Source: Adiantum capillus-veneris
Lineage: Eukaryota; Streptophyta; Polypodiopsida; Polypodiales; Pteridaceae
DNA length: 64,000 bases
Direction of reading: 5' to 3'
NCBI GenBank assembly: GCA_014529385.2
Contig: CM043956.1
Span: 62,821,120-62,885,119 of the forward strand
Of this stretch, positions 1 through 9,237 are shown one piece after another (the first letter of the stretch is position 1; each line of letters starts with the position of its first letter). Under the pieces are notes generated by a model. It searched no databases. It saw only the letters and a list, made by a program, of their open reading frames with translations, and had not been told where the DNA came from. The position numbers and the translations under genes were made by a program.

Positions 1-360
1 TTATAATGACTTTTATTTCCAAATTTTTCTTCCCTTGTCTGATAGTTGTAATGCTTCAAAGATCAATTCTGAAGTGATTTTCACTTGAATCTTGTCATTT
101 TCTAGTGCTGAAATTTTAGCCGTGCCATCGTCTATAATGCTGGTATAGAGCTCATAAGCACTCTGAATGTCAATTCCGCAAGGTAGCAACTAGAATAGTT
201 TAAAAGGTCTGTCCTTTCTAGAGCTTCTTCTATGGGTAGCTTCCTTGCTAGGTATCATGGGTAACATGACCATATTGTTCTCAGCATCTCTGTAGATAGC
301 TACATCAATAGTGGCACCTTTTCTTCCTTCAGGGAGTCCTTGAGGATAGGGAACTCCCAG
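1..360 (-). pseudogene. Unrecognised decayed coding frame, open at left edge
   Basis: The minus strand carries a codon-like frame of about 110 residues with one internal in-frame TAG. It runs off the left edge of the window. Upstream of the stop it includes the stretch LGVPYPQGLPEGRKGATIDV and a basic patch (HRRSSRKDRPFK). Downstream it includes GIDIQSAYELYTSIIDDGT and a hydrophilic tail (SALENDKIQVKITSE). The composition looks like real protein rather than chance translation. I do not recognise the family. It could be a transposon-borne protein or a broken host gene; the surrounding decayed DNA favours the first. Confidence 0.35.
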
Positions 361-1530
361 ATTTGTTCTAACCTCTTTTTATGATTCCATTTCTTCTTGC
401 TTCTCTTAATGTCAAACTTCATAGCTCCTATGAACAATTGTCGCACTTCACAGAATGGTTAGAGCCAAAAGTGGTGTTTTCTCATTTATAGGCATCTAAT
501 GAGCTTATTAGTAGGGAACCTTGTTTAAAACACTTGTATAACCATGCAAAACCTCAACATTTTGAACTAAGCTGGCAAGCTAGTCCCTCTTCATTGCAAT
601 CTTCAGTAGAGGGTGGTTGAACTACCCTCCAGACAAAGGATGCAGGGACTTTCTTGTTTTAGAAATATTACAGTTGTATAAGGAAGAACTCATTACCATC
701 AATGTTATTATGCAGGCTTGTATCATTTCAGATTGCGATGCCATGGTGTACTCTTCATGTTTCCCTTCGTTGGAAATTGCTCAATCCTTGTCACATTCAT
801 CTACAAGATTTTCAGTAAAGATGACATAAATTCACTGCTTCAATGTGTACATGATGAAAAATGAGATAATGAGAATAATTTGTTACCTTTCGTTTGTCTT
901 GATTGGCACAAAGTTCAAGCGGAAGTTCTGCAATCCAGAAAACGGATGGTATGCACAACAAATAGTTATGGGAATGGTATTTTTGAGACACATTGTAGTA
1001 AAACAACATGATCAAACTTACACTCTTTGGATCCCTGCACGATTGACAAAGCAATTGATACTCCTATGGGCATATGGGCTTTTAGAGGTAGGCATAGTCA
1101 ATGATGATGTTTTTAAAAACAACAAAGAAAACATGGGGAAGAGGATCGTCCTTCATGTCACCACAATAGCTAGAGTAAGCCATTATGCTAGTGCAAAGAC
1201 GATACTTGTGGCCAATCTCATACCAATGCCAAAGTGCATGAGACAAAAGGCTATAAAAAAATGGTTCAAGGTTTCAAATCAGTAATGACATTGCAATCTC
1301 AAACAAAAAAGACACCTACGATAACTTTTTTTTCCCCACAAAACTCACAGCCGAGTGTAGCAACTATTCTTAAACATGTTTACTTTTGTACTATCATTTT
1401 CTTAATCTAACATAGATTTTTTTAACACATCTTGAAATGGAGTACTAAATATACGTCCACCAACATGGACCCGATCCATGCCAAATATACGTTCACCAAT
1501 ATGAGGTCTTGTTTTTTTCTATTGTGCTAC

Positions 1531-1629
<99 letters not shown>

Positions 1630-1930
1630 AGAGTATAAGACTCGTCGGATAGACAAAGCTACCTTTGACTATACTTGCTCTAGTCGCATTCAATATACTT
1701 TGGCGGCGAGTTGGGTTGCTTTTTCCTAGCATTTTGCCCACGTGCGACTATTTTGCTAGTTTTTAAAAGGTGGAAATGTGGGTACCATTTCAAAAAATAC
1801 ACTAAAATGCACGACTATTTTTGAAAATGTGGCCGTAAAAAATATTGCACCCATAAAAAACCAACCATGGTGACAATCTCCTATTGTTCAAAACGATGCC
1901 CTTGCTGCATGTTAGGGGCCTACACATGTG
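361..1930. other. No recognised gene
   Basis: AT-rich DNA. One open frame of 146 codons (845-1285, +) has a mixed composition and a basic C-terminus (MRQKAIKKWFK). I cannot match it to any family and it overlaps an equally long frame on the other strand, so I do not call it a gene. The only other structure is the compound microsatellite listed separately. Confidence 0.4.
1534..1627. repeat. Compound (CT)n-(CA)n microsatellite
   Basis: About 57 bases of pure CT dinucleotides run directly into about 37 bases of CA dinucleotides without interruption. Long uninterrupted arrays of this kind are usually length-polymorphic. The reading frames through it are artefacts. Confidence 0.97.
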
Positions 1931-2208
1931 CATGTCATACATAGCAAGTCCTACACCACAAAGTTCCTGAGCGAGATGTCGCTCGCCTGTTTGTGGCATG
2001 GGATCTTTCCAAGGTTGATTTTGATCCTTTGGGATGAAATTAAACATGGTTCTTTGCCGCTACTTTTGCAATTCTCTCCTCTCTTTGGGTAAAGCAGACT
2101 ATGCCATTATAGCTCTTTGAAGTGAACCATCTCAATTTCTTATGATTTTCACGAGTCCACATTAATGGAGTACCAACTTGTTTGCCCTCTCAAGAAGGTT
2201 GGTTCATC
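1931..2208 (-). pseudogene. PRP22/DHX8-type DEAH helicase fragment, pre-helicase region
   Basis: Read on the minus strand, this stretch follows the linker just before the helicase core of plant PRP22 (DHX8) spliceosomal ATPases. It contains DEPTFLRGQT, DGSLQRA, SALPKERREL, QRTMFNFIPKD, PWKDPMP and GERHLAQELCGVGLAMYDM. The known family reads EDEPAFLQGQTR...QQQRTMLDSIPKD...PWEDPMPETGERHLAQELRGVGLSAYDMPEWKK. At least three in-frame stops and some frame slippage show it is dead. Similarity ends abruptly after YDM, exactly where the piece at 7749-7803 resumes (KK...GKAPTFGQ). On this strand, however, the pieces lie in the wrong order. Confidence 0.82.
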
Positions 2209-2333
2209 CACAATGAGCACATTTACAAGACCATACAAGAGTCTTGTATGAGAATTGCCTTAATCTTCATACAAGAGTCTAGCAACATGGATCAACGTCA
2301 TAATCCCTCACATTCAAGACCCCAGATAGGCGA

Positions 2334-3070
2334 ATGCCTACCTCAATAAACAGTGATCAGCTCAATTTTTTGTGGTTGATGCCCTTTTCAAGAGCTAGCG
2401 TTTCTACCATCTCGATCCCTCCCACTCCAATCTCTACATTCATCATTGTCTTCACTGCCAGCATGGTTTTCTATCATCTCGATCCCTCCTGCTCGAATAT
2501 GATCTTTGCGTTTGTCACGCCCTTATCAAGAGCTAGGATTTCTATCTTCTTGATCCCTTCTCTACATTCATCATTATTGTCACTACCAGTATACGTTTCT
2601 ATCATCTCGATATCTCCTACTCTGGACTATGCGTTCATTATCATCGTCACTACCAACATATCCATTATTTCTATCCCAGTGATCATCATGCTCTCTGTGA
2701 GTCCATTGATTACCATCCTTGTGGCTACAATCTCCCCTATATGTATCCGCTCTCTCATGGTCTCTTTGCCATCATACCTTATCTCCTATCGATTATGTCT
2801 ATCGCGATTTCAACCATTGTGTCGATCATGTTTACCATTGATCTTCATCATCATCTCTTTTACAACTTTTGCTAGCGTGTTGACGTGTTCACCTCATCTA
2901 ACATGTTGACCATGTCTATTGTGATTTCCATCACCGTGTCTACTGCAATCTCCATCATCATCTCTTCTAAAACTTTTGCTAGCATGTTGACTGTTGCATT
3001 CAATTCTGCCATAATCTCTACCATCACCATTGCACTTCGATGTTCTTCCACTTCTTTCAACTTAGCCTGA
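2334..3070. repeat. Degenerate ~110-bp tandem repeats, low complexity
   Basis: The phrase TCATCTCGATCCCTC and flanking text (caagagctag, ctctacattcatcat, cactacca) recur about every 110 bases, blurred by mutation and followed by atcatc/catcac-rich DNA to about 3070. A 191-codon plus-strand frame through it is hydrophobic Ile/Ser-rich text typical of repeat translation. The reverse strand gives Met/Glu-rich text. I see no gene. Confidence 0.55.
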
Positions 3071-3354
3071 TGGTCAACCTCCTTTTTGCAATATCTTTGA
3101 TTCTCCCTCCATCATCAGAAACAAAAAAGACCACAAAAGGCTAAATCTACCATTTTGCCTGTTCGTATGATTTTCACAAAGAAGAGTTTATTACCGTCAA
3201 GACTTTTTGGAACTATGATTTTTGAATGTTTTTTCTTTCAATGATGAGATGGACTTTAAGATCAAGATTCGAAGCTTAATGTCACATTTTTCATTGCTAG
3301 TTTCCACTGTATTCTCAAGATCGTACATGCATATTTTCTCAAAATGAATACTTT

Positions 3355-3521
3355 TGAGAGAGAATTTGGATCCCGCAATGAGTAATCAAAGAAATAGACC
3401 CAAGTGTAGGCATGGGGAATGCTAATCTTAATCTTCTTGGTGTTGAAATGCTTTCAAGGGGAATTGGGATCCTTCAGTCAGTAATCTATTGAATCAAACC
3501 TAGGTGTAGAATAGGGAAATG
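3355..3521. repeat. Imperfect ~100-bp tandem duplication
   Basis: Two diverged copies of one unit lie at about 3355-3421 and 3454-3521. Each holds a GGATCC-centred stretch, then agtaatc, atagaccc/atcaaacc, and ends tagg(c)atggggaatg or tagaatagggaaatg. There is no coding evidence. The rest of 3070-3930 shows nothing I can name. Confidence 0.5.
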
Positions 3522-3984
3522 TTTCTTTGTGTCTTCATGGTTCCATCTCTTAACCTTGTCTTTCTCAGTTTCTCACAAGAAGATAGCACCCCTCCTTTTT
3601 GCTGTGAGAGTACCACCTTACTTCTTACTAATGTAAAGAGTGCTCCTCTCTTCTTTTTGCAAACACCCTCCCCCATATTTGGGCTCATGCCAAGCATTTA
3701 TTGAAGTTGAATATAAGGGACCACCTTCTTATTGGTGCTCAATGCTCGATGTACCTCACTGAAGAGAGCTCCTATTGTTGGAACCCAAAATTGTAGTAAA
3801 ATCATGAGCATGTTGGGTACATTTTGCATGTGGACATACAAGGATCTCCTTGGGTGAGGAAAGCATGCACCCATTCAACTTGAAAGGCAACCTTAGACCA
3901 CTTTGTATTTTTCTTGTTAGAGTACGAAGTCATTCATACCTTACTTTGATGATATCTAGAGGTTGCATCTCGATCTAATATGCA

Positions 3985-4258
3985 ACCAAACCTAATCACA
4001 TAACCAACCTTTTCACCAAGCGTGCAACCAAATTCTTCAACAATCCTCTTGGCTTCAGACATTGCAGCCACTCTTAGAGGTTGTGTTCCACCAATCTTTC
4101 TTTTTGTTGTGTACCCTTCTTTTGCTATATATTTTGTGACCTGTTTTTTTCCCGAAGCAGTTTCTCCAATCACCATCAAAATCTGGTTCTCTCTAATCGG
4201 CTCATTCTTGAGCTTGTAAATGGGAAGGATGTGTCTTTGCTCCTGTATTGATAGCTTT
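3985..4258 (-). pseudogene. PRP22/DHX8-type DEAH helicase fragment, Walker A region
   Basis: The minus strand encodes [19 protein letters not shown], then [34 protein letters not shown] and [18 protein letters not shown]. This follows RecA-like domain 1 of PRP22/DHX8 helicases from the pre-motif to just after motif Ia. Motif I is altered: GETASGKKQ replaces the family's GETGSGKTTQ, so ATP binding should be lost. Similarity fades after GYVIRF. It is uninterrupted by introns. Its 5' side is cut by the Copia element inserted at 4259, and the sequence resumes at 7749. It is therefore a host gene fragment that was already present when the Copia element landed. Confidence 0.88.
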
Positions 4259-4487
4259 TGTTGGAAATAGGGTTGCAAGAAAACACACATAACTTGGAGA
4301 AGATGAAGAAGCTCAAGGCACACAATAGAGAGTAGTATTACGTAGTGTCCAATGTAAAGATAAGTTAGCCCTAGATTGATGGGAGTATATACTATGCACG
4401 AGGGAAAAAAACTCCTAGTGAGGGAAAAAATGCCCCAACGGTCCTACGTGTGTTCACACACATCACTACCACATGTATATGGTAACA
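4259..4487 (-). repeat. Copia-1 3' LTR
   Basis: Direct repeat of 7520-7748. It is bounded by TG...CA in element sense, abuts the GCTTT target duplication at 4254-4258, and has the polypurine tract at its inner edge (about 4488-4500). Confidence 0.92.
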
Positions 4488-7400
4488 AATCCCCCTGGGA
4501 GTGATGCGGTGAACAAGAGCTGACACGTAATGTATAGGGAAGTGCCATGCTCCACAAAGGGGAGTAAGCCCAAAGCTTTGTGAGCAGATTTGCAAGGTTA
4601 TCCTGCGTTGGCACATAAGCCAAGTTGACCTCTCCTGTTGAGAGTCTCTCCCTGACATAGTGATAATGCACCTCAATGTGCTTTGTGCGAGCATGAAAAT
4701 TTGGGTTCCTCGCAACTACCAATGCGCTCTGACTGTCAGTGTAGATTTTGTTGGCCGTGTCCTAGCCAACACCCAAATCAACCATAAAAGGCGTTTGAGC
4801 CATACACACTCAATTGTAGCTGTGAAGATTGCCCTATACCCAGCCTCACAATTGGAAATGGTCAAGAGGCAAATCACATAAAGTCCATGTTTCTTTTTCT
4901 ATAAGTGCATCATATTCTGATTGAATGGCAACCATCCAATTTTTTGAATTATCAAAAGATACAGGTTCCTCTACATCACATAAGCTAGAAATAGCCAAAG
5001 CATAACAATCTGATGCGTAAGATGCATGGCGAGAACCTGAACGAGTACGACTACACAAAGGTGCATCCAATTTACTGTCACGCAAAGTATGCACCATCCA
5101 TTTTGGCATACCTCTAGCCTGCTCATTCTCAGCCCTTTCCACATCAACATGTACATCTGCATCAGTAATACACCGATCAATAGCATTTTTTGAAACCCCC
5201 ATAGTTTGTACATTTGCCTCATTGGAGCTCGCATCTCTTCTAATTCACTATCCAGTCACTTTGGAGTCACTTTCTACTCATTTTTTCTTACATTTATTAA
5301 GACAAGAAACACCCGAAGTTTCCACCACCGAAAAGAGGTAATAAATTGTCATAAATGTCATGTGATCTTACATTACTGTCTCTAATACATGGAATAAGGG
5401 CTGAATAGAATCTTCCACAAACACAACATCTTGTGAAACCAAGATACCCTTTGTTTGCGGATGGTACAACCCGTAACCTTTACTTTCAATATTGTAACCA
5501 ACAAAAATGCATTTAACAACCTTAACATCCAATTTTCTGCACTGCGTTTGTGGCACCAAAGCATAAGAGGCTTGATATCATGACATGCTTCATACGGAGT
5601 CAATAGATTACAAAGCTTTCGTAGGGCACTTGTTGAGTACATAAGTAGCAGACATGATGGCCTCAAGCAAAAATGAATGTGGTAAAGCTTGACTCTTGTC
5701 CATACATCGTGCCATCTTTGTAAGCAACATATTTTTTCTTTCACCAACACCATTTTGATGAGGTGTATACGGCATTGTACATTGGTGTTTTATCCCACGA
5801 CTAGCCATAAATTTATTAAACTCATGAGACATATACTCCCCCCCTGATCTGAATGGAGGGTGTCCATAGTACATTTAGAGACATTTTCAGCCATAGCCAG
5901 AAATTGTTTGAAGCACATAAACACTTGGGACTTAGCTTTACGCGGATACACCCACGCATTTCTGGAGTAATCATCAATAAAAGTCACGAGAAGAGATTCT
6001 TCTTGTACATAAAGTGCATCAACAAGTGTGAAAGAACTGCCATTCGTAGCAGTCAGCACAATATTTCCAACTCCTTGGACCGAATAAGAGGCATTGTTGG
6101 CACAAGTTTCGAGAGAGGTAAACAAGTCACAATGTGATGTAATGTGCTTTGTAGCACCACTGTCAAAGCACCACACTTGTGAATATGTAGCAATTGTCAT
6201 ACATGCATCATGGACATAAGGATCATAAGTGCACTTTGCACTAAATTCCCACTTTGCATCTACATCAGCATCACAATCTCGTTTCATAGAAGATTCTACA
6301 ATAGCTGCACTTGTAGTAGAAACTGCATCTTTCTTCTTGGTCTCTTTTGCCTTCAATTTAGGACACTGCTTGATCAAGAAGCATTAGGAACATGTGATTT
6401 TCCACTCGTTGAAGAACCATGAGAGGTGGCTACATTGTTTTTACCACCTTTTCTTTGAGTAGCAATAAAAGCATGTTCAACTACACCCTATTTAGCCCTG
6501 TTGTTTCTTGAATGTGACTGCTGCAACAACAATGTCCATAATGCATCAAGCTTGAAAACATCAAGAGTTCCTTGGGTCGTAAGTCTCCAAGTACTATCAA
6601 AAGTTTGATAGGAATCTGGCAATGCATCAAGAACATTCTACACAAGGGAATTGTCTAAAACGACTTCGCCTGCAAAAACGAGTTGCTCATTAATATCCTT
6701 GACATCAACAAGGAAAATGTCCATGTCATCTTCCTCATGCATAATCTTTGACTCCAGCTCTTTACGGAGCAATGCAATTTTAGCATCATTGTGACTTGCA
6801 TAAAGACTAGCTAGAATATCCCAAGCATGTTTAGCTGATTTAGCTGAGCGAATGTGAGGAGTAATAGTGTGTTTCATAGATAATGCAATCAATGCATGAA
6901 AATGTGCATCTTTAACATCCTAACAAGCCTGCTTAGCCATAGGCAAAACAACTCTAGCAACAAAAAACTTGCCACTAAAATCTGCAACATCCTCAACAGT
7001 GCCTATATCCACAAAATCAGGAGGTACATCAAAACCCTACACAACATTTCAAATGCCCTTTGACACAAGAACGTGTTGCATCATGTAAGCCCACATTGGG
7101 TAATTGTCCTCGTCCAATTTATCCACATCAACAAACATCTTGAACACACATGTATTGTTGTCAGCCGTGGCGAGTGCTTGCACCTGATGTGAAAATTGCC
7201 TGAGAAGAGGAGAAACAAGGTAGGACTAACACGTGCTATATATCACAACCCGAAGAAGGCTGTAAGAGACTTGTTATGCAGAATATAGCACTGATAGAAA
7301 TTCTGCATTAAAGGACAAAATTGCCTACGCAATATTGCCTTTAGTGGAAACGGAGGTCGAATCAAAATTCTGAGCAGACCGAGCTCTACGAGCCCACCCA

Positions 7401-7519
7401 AAGTATTTGTCAAGCTGACGCTCTCACCAAAGCTCACCTAAACCTGAGAAAAGGAGCAGGTGAGTGATGGCGATGCTGGCGACTATGCCCGGGAGTTCTC
7501 AACGTGCTTTGATACCAAT

Positions 7520-7748
7520 TGTTGGAAATAGGTTTGCAGGGAAACACACACTGCTTGGAGAAGATGAAGAAGCTCAAGGCGTACAACAGGGAGTGGTATT
7601 ACTTAGTGTGCAATGGAAAGATAAGTTAGCCCTAGAGTGATGGACGTATATACAATGCACGAGGGAAAACACCTCCTAGTGAGGGAAAAAATGCCCCGGT
7701 GGTCCTAAGTGTGTCCACATACTTCACTACCACATGTATATGGTAACA
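7520..7748 (-). repeat. Copia-1 5' LTR
   Basis: Partner of 4259-4487. The tRNA-Met-type primer site lies directly inside it (about 7507-7519), and the second copy of the GCTTT duplication follows at 7749-7753. Confidence 0.92.
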
Positions 7749-7803
7749 GCTTTGGCTTTTGCCCAAATGTGGGTGCCTTACCACATACATTCTTCTTCAA
7801 AAA
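7749..7803 (-). pseudogene. PRP22/DHX8-type helicase fragment, upstream side of the Copia cut
   Basis: Minus-strand text KKNVCGKAPTFGQKPKL aligns with the family stretch WKKDAFGKAPTFGQRSKL, which directly precedes SIQEQR. With the Copia element and its duplication removed, this piece abuts 4258-3985. Beyond 7803 the similarity stops and a minisatellite begins. Confidence 0.85.
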
Positions 7804-7817
7804 GCTCCTGAGCAAGA

Positions 7818-7897
7818 TGCATGGAGGTGCCACAGGCAGCAAGAGGATGGAGGTGCCACAGGCAGCAAGATGCATGGAGGTGCCACAGGTAGCAAGA
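7818..7897. repeat. Minisatellite, three ~27-bp units
   Basis: Three near-identical units built on ATGGAGGTGCCACAGGCAGC stand in tandem next to the helicase fragment. One unit lacks a few bases. The reverse-strand translation is a repeated PVAPP motif. This is a local tandem expansion without coding value. Confidence 0.8.
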
Positions 7898-8389
7898 GTA
7901 GAGTCGACGTCTTCATTGACATCTGCTTTGAACTGCATAGGGAAAACCTGGCGAAGTTGCCCTGGCCCAAGCGCTCAAGCACCTCAAGCTCCTCCATGGA
8001 ACATAACATCTCCATCTGTGTAGTTTGAGCTAGTGATGATGTTCGAGGTTGTGTAGGAGTATGGACCACTGCATGCCATCGTTATGACCAGTTGATCAAT
8101 GTTGGCACCACATGTAGCAATCACTTCACGTGCATAAGTAGAAAATCGTGAGGATCGGTAACAAAATGGTGGCTATCTTGCGCTATTTTTAGCATATCAT
8201 TCTTTACCTGCTGATCTACCACCAATCCCTATGTTCCACTTGGATAGGCTGAGCATCAACATCCCTTGTTCAGCTGATGTCTAGAAGCCCCATGAAGGAC
8301 TGCCATGCCCAGATGGATGCATGCTACTTATTGACACCTCGTTTTGGGAGGTGGAATCAATGGCTCACGATCGCCAGTTGATCGTGATC

Positions 8390-8500
8390 GTTGGATTGTC
8401 TAGGGAATGCAAAAGATTCCCACGTTTTCGAATCCGGGGCTTGAACCCGTTCCTCCTCTCCCCCTTGGGACTGACTCTAACCACTAAGCTATCACATACT
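8390..8500 (-). mobile_element. tRNA-derived SINE head (minus strand)
   Basis: On the minus strand a pol III A-box-like stretch (TAGCTTAGTGGTTAGAG, about 8476-8493) is followed about 35 bases later by a B-box (GGGTTCAAGCCCC, about 8436-8448). Order and spacing match a tRNA head, but no acceptor stem or full cloverleaf is present. The body and 3' end of the SINE are not clear and may run to about 8320. It is about 0.8 kb upstream of the ABCI11 start codon. Confidence 0.6.
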
Positions 8501-8897
8501 TGTTGAAAGGTGCATGTGTGTGTTAAGTTTATAGATCACGTCATCGTGGATAAGTTCACACCTAGCTCACACCTAATTCACACTTAGTTCACAACAAATT
8601 TTGTGTGGTGTGCATACCCTCCCAAGTTCAAAGCAAGCTCACACTTAGTTCACATCGAGTTTACACCAAATTTGGTGTGGTGCACATACCTCTTGAGTCC
8701 ATACTTAGTTGCCCTGATTGCACCCGCCCCACGATGCCTAGCGTGGGCCATTGATCTCACCTCCGTAAGGGCATGTCAATCAGTGACAAGGTGGACCACC
8801 CTCTCATTTAAGTGCCACCGGGTCCCAAACCATGGGATCAATGGTCCCAATTGAAAGGAGGGATGGTGGCCGATCTGGACCATTGACCAGTTAAATT

Positions 8898-8919
8898 TAA
8901 ACTCAGGATCCTGAGTTTA
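8898..8919. repeat. Perfect 22-bp palindrome
   Basis: An 11-base arm (TAAACTCAGGA) meets its exact reverse complement with no spacer. It lies within the SINE-like DNA upstream of the ABCI11 gene. Related text (gatctcgagtttag) recurs near 9110. It may be a transposon body motif rather than a regulatory site. Confidence 0.7.
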
Positions 8920-8949
8920 GATTTTACAAAACTAATATCGAGAGGCCAA

Positions 8950-9065
8950 CCACGTGGATTTGTGAGGGATCTAATCTCAAAACGCCTTTGCTTTCTGAGT
9001 CGGGGTTTTGAACCCTCACCATCAACTTGAAGAGCAGAGACTTGACCAACATGTCTCTGTGTTTG
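8950..9065 (-). mobile_element. Second SINE-like tRNA head (minus strand)
   Basis: Minus-strand text has an A-box-like GTTGGTCAAGTCTC (about 9037-9050) and a B-box GGGTTCAAAACCCC (about 9002-9015). The trailing body may run down to about 8800. It lies within 300 bases of the ABCI11 start codon, so it may supply part of that gene's promoter DNA. The remaining stretch to 9237 has no clear TATA box. Confidence 0.5.
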
Positions 9066-9237
9066 GTTGAAATAGATGTGATTACACATCAATGTGAAGG
9101 TAAACTTGAGATCTCGAGTTTAGTTTTTACCCACCGCCCTTGATTTTGCAGAAGGGCCGGTGGGAAGCTCAGGGTGAACCACGGTCGTCGGGTCAAAAAT
9201 TTGACACAACTGTGCGCTCGAGGGTCATAGCGTCGTG

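Larger units (their letters stand above)
4259..7748 (-). mobile_element. Copia LTR retrotransposon (Copia-1), broken fossil
   Basis: The two 229-bp LTRs (4259-4487, 7520-7748) start TGTT and end AACA in element sense. They are flanked by the 5-bp target duplication GCTTT (4254-4258, 7749-7753). Reading leftward: 5' LTR, a primer site just inside (TTGGTATCAAAGC, initiator tRNA-Met type), gag (about 7160-6530), GAG-pre-integrase (about 6380-6100), integrase with the HQNGVGERKN signature (about 5990-5560), the lead-in to RT (about 5230-4840), RNase H end with VPTQDNLANLLTK (about 4720-4520), a purine tract AGGGGGA, and the 3' LTR. By eye the LTRs differ at about 27 of 229 sites (about 12 percent), so the insertion is old. 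The element looks broken, with many breaks, and is shorter than a usual 4.5-5 kb Copia. It sits inside the helicase pseudogene. Confidence 0.93.

Noticed and set aside
845-1285. 146-codon plus-strand frame as a gene
   Set aside because: No family match, overlapped by another frame of similar quality, no supporting splice or promoter signals. Mentioned only as unrecognised.
2334-2909. 191-codon hydrophobic plus-strand frame
   Set aside because: It translates a degenerate ~110-bp tandem repeat; Ile/Ser-rich text without domain or codon signal.
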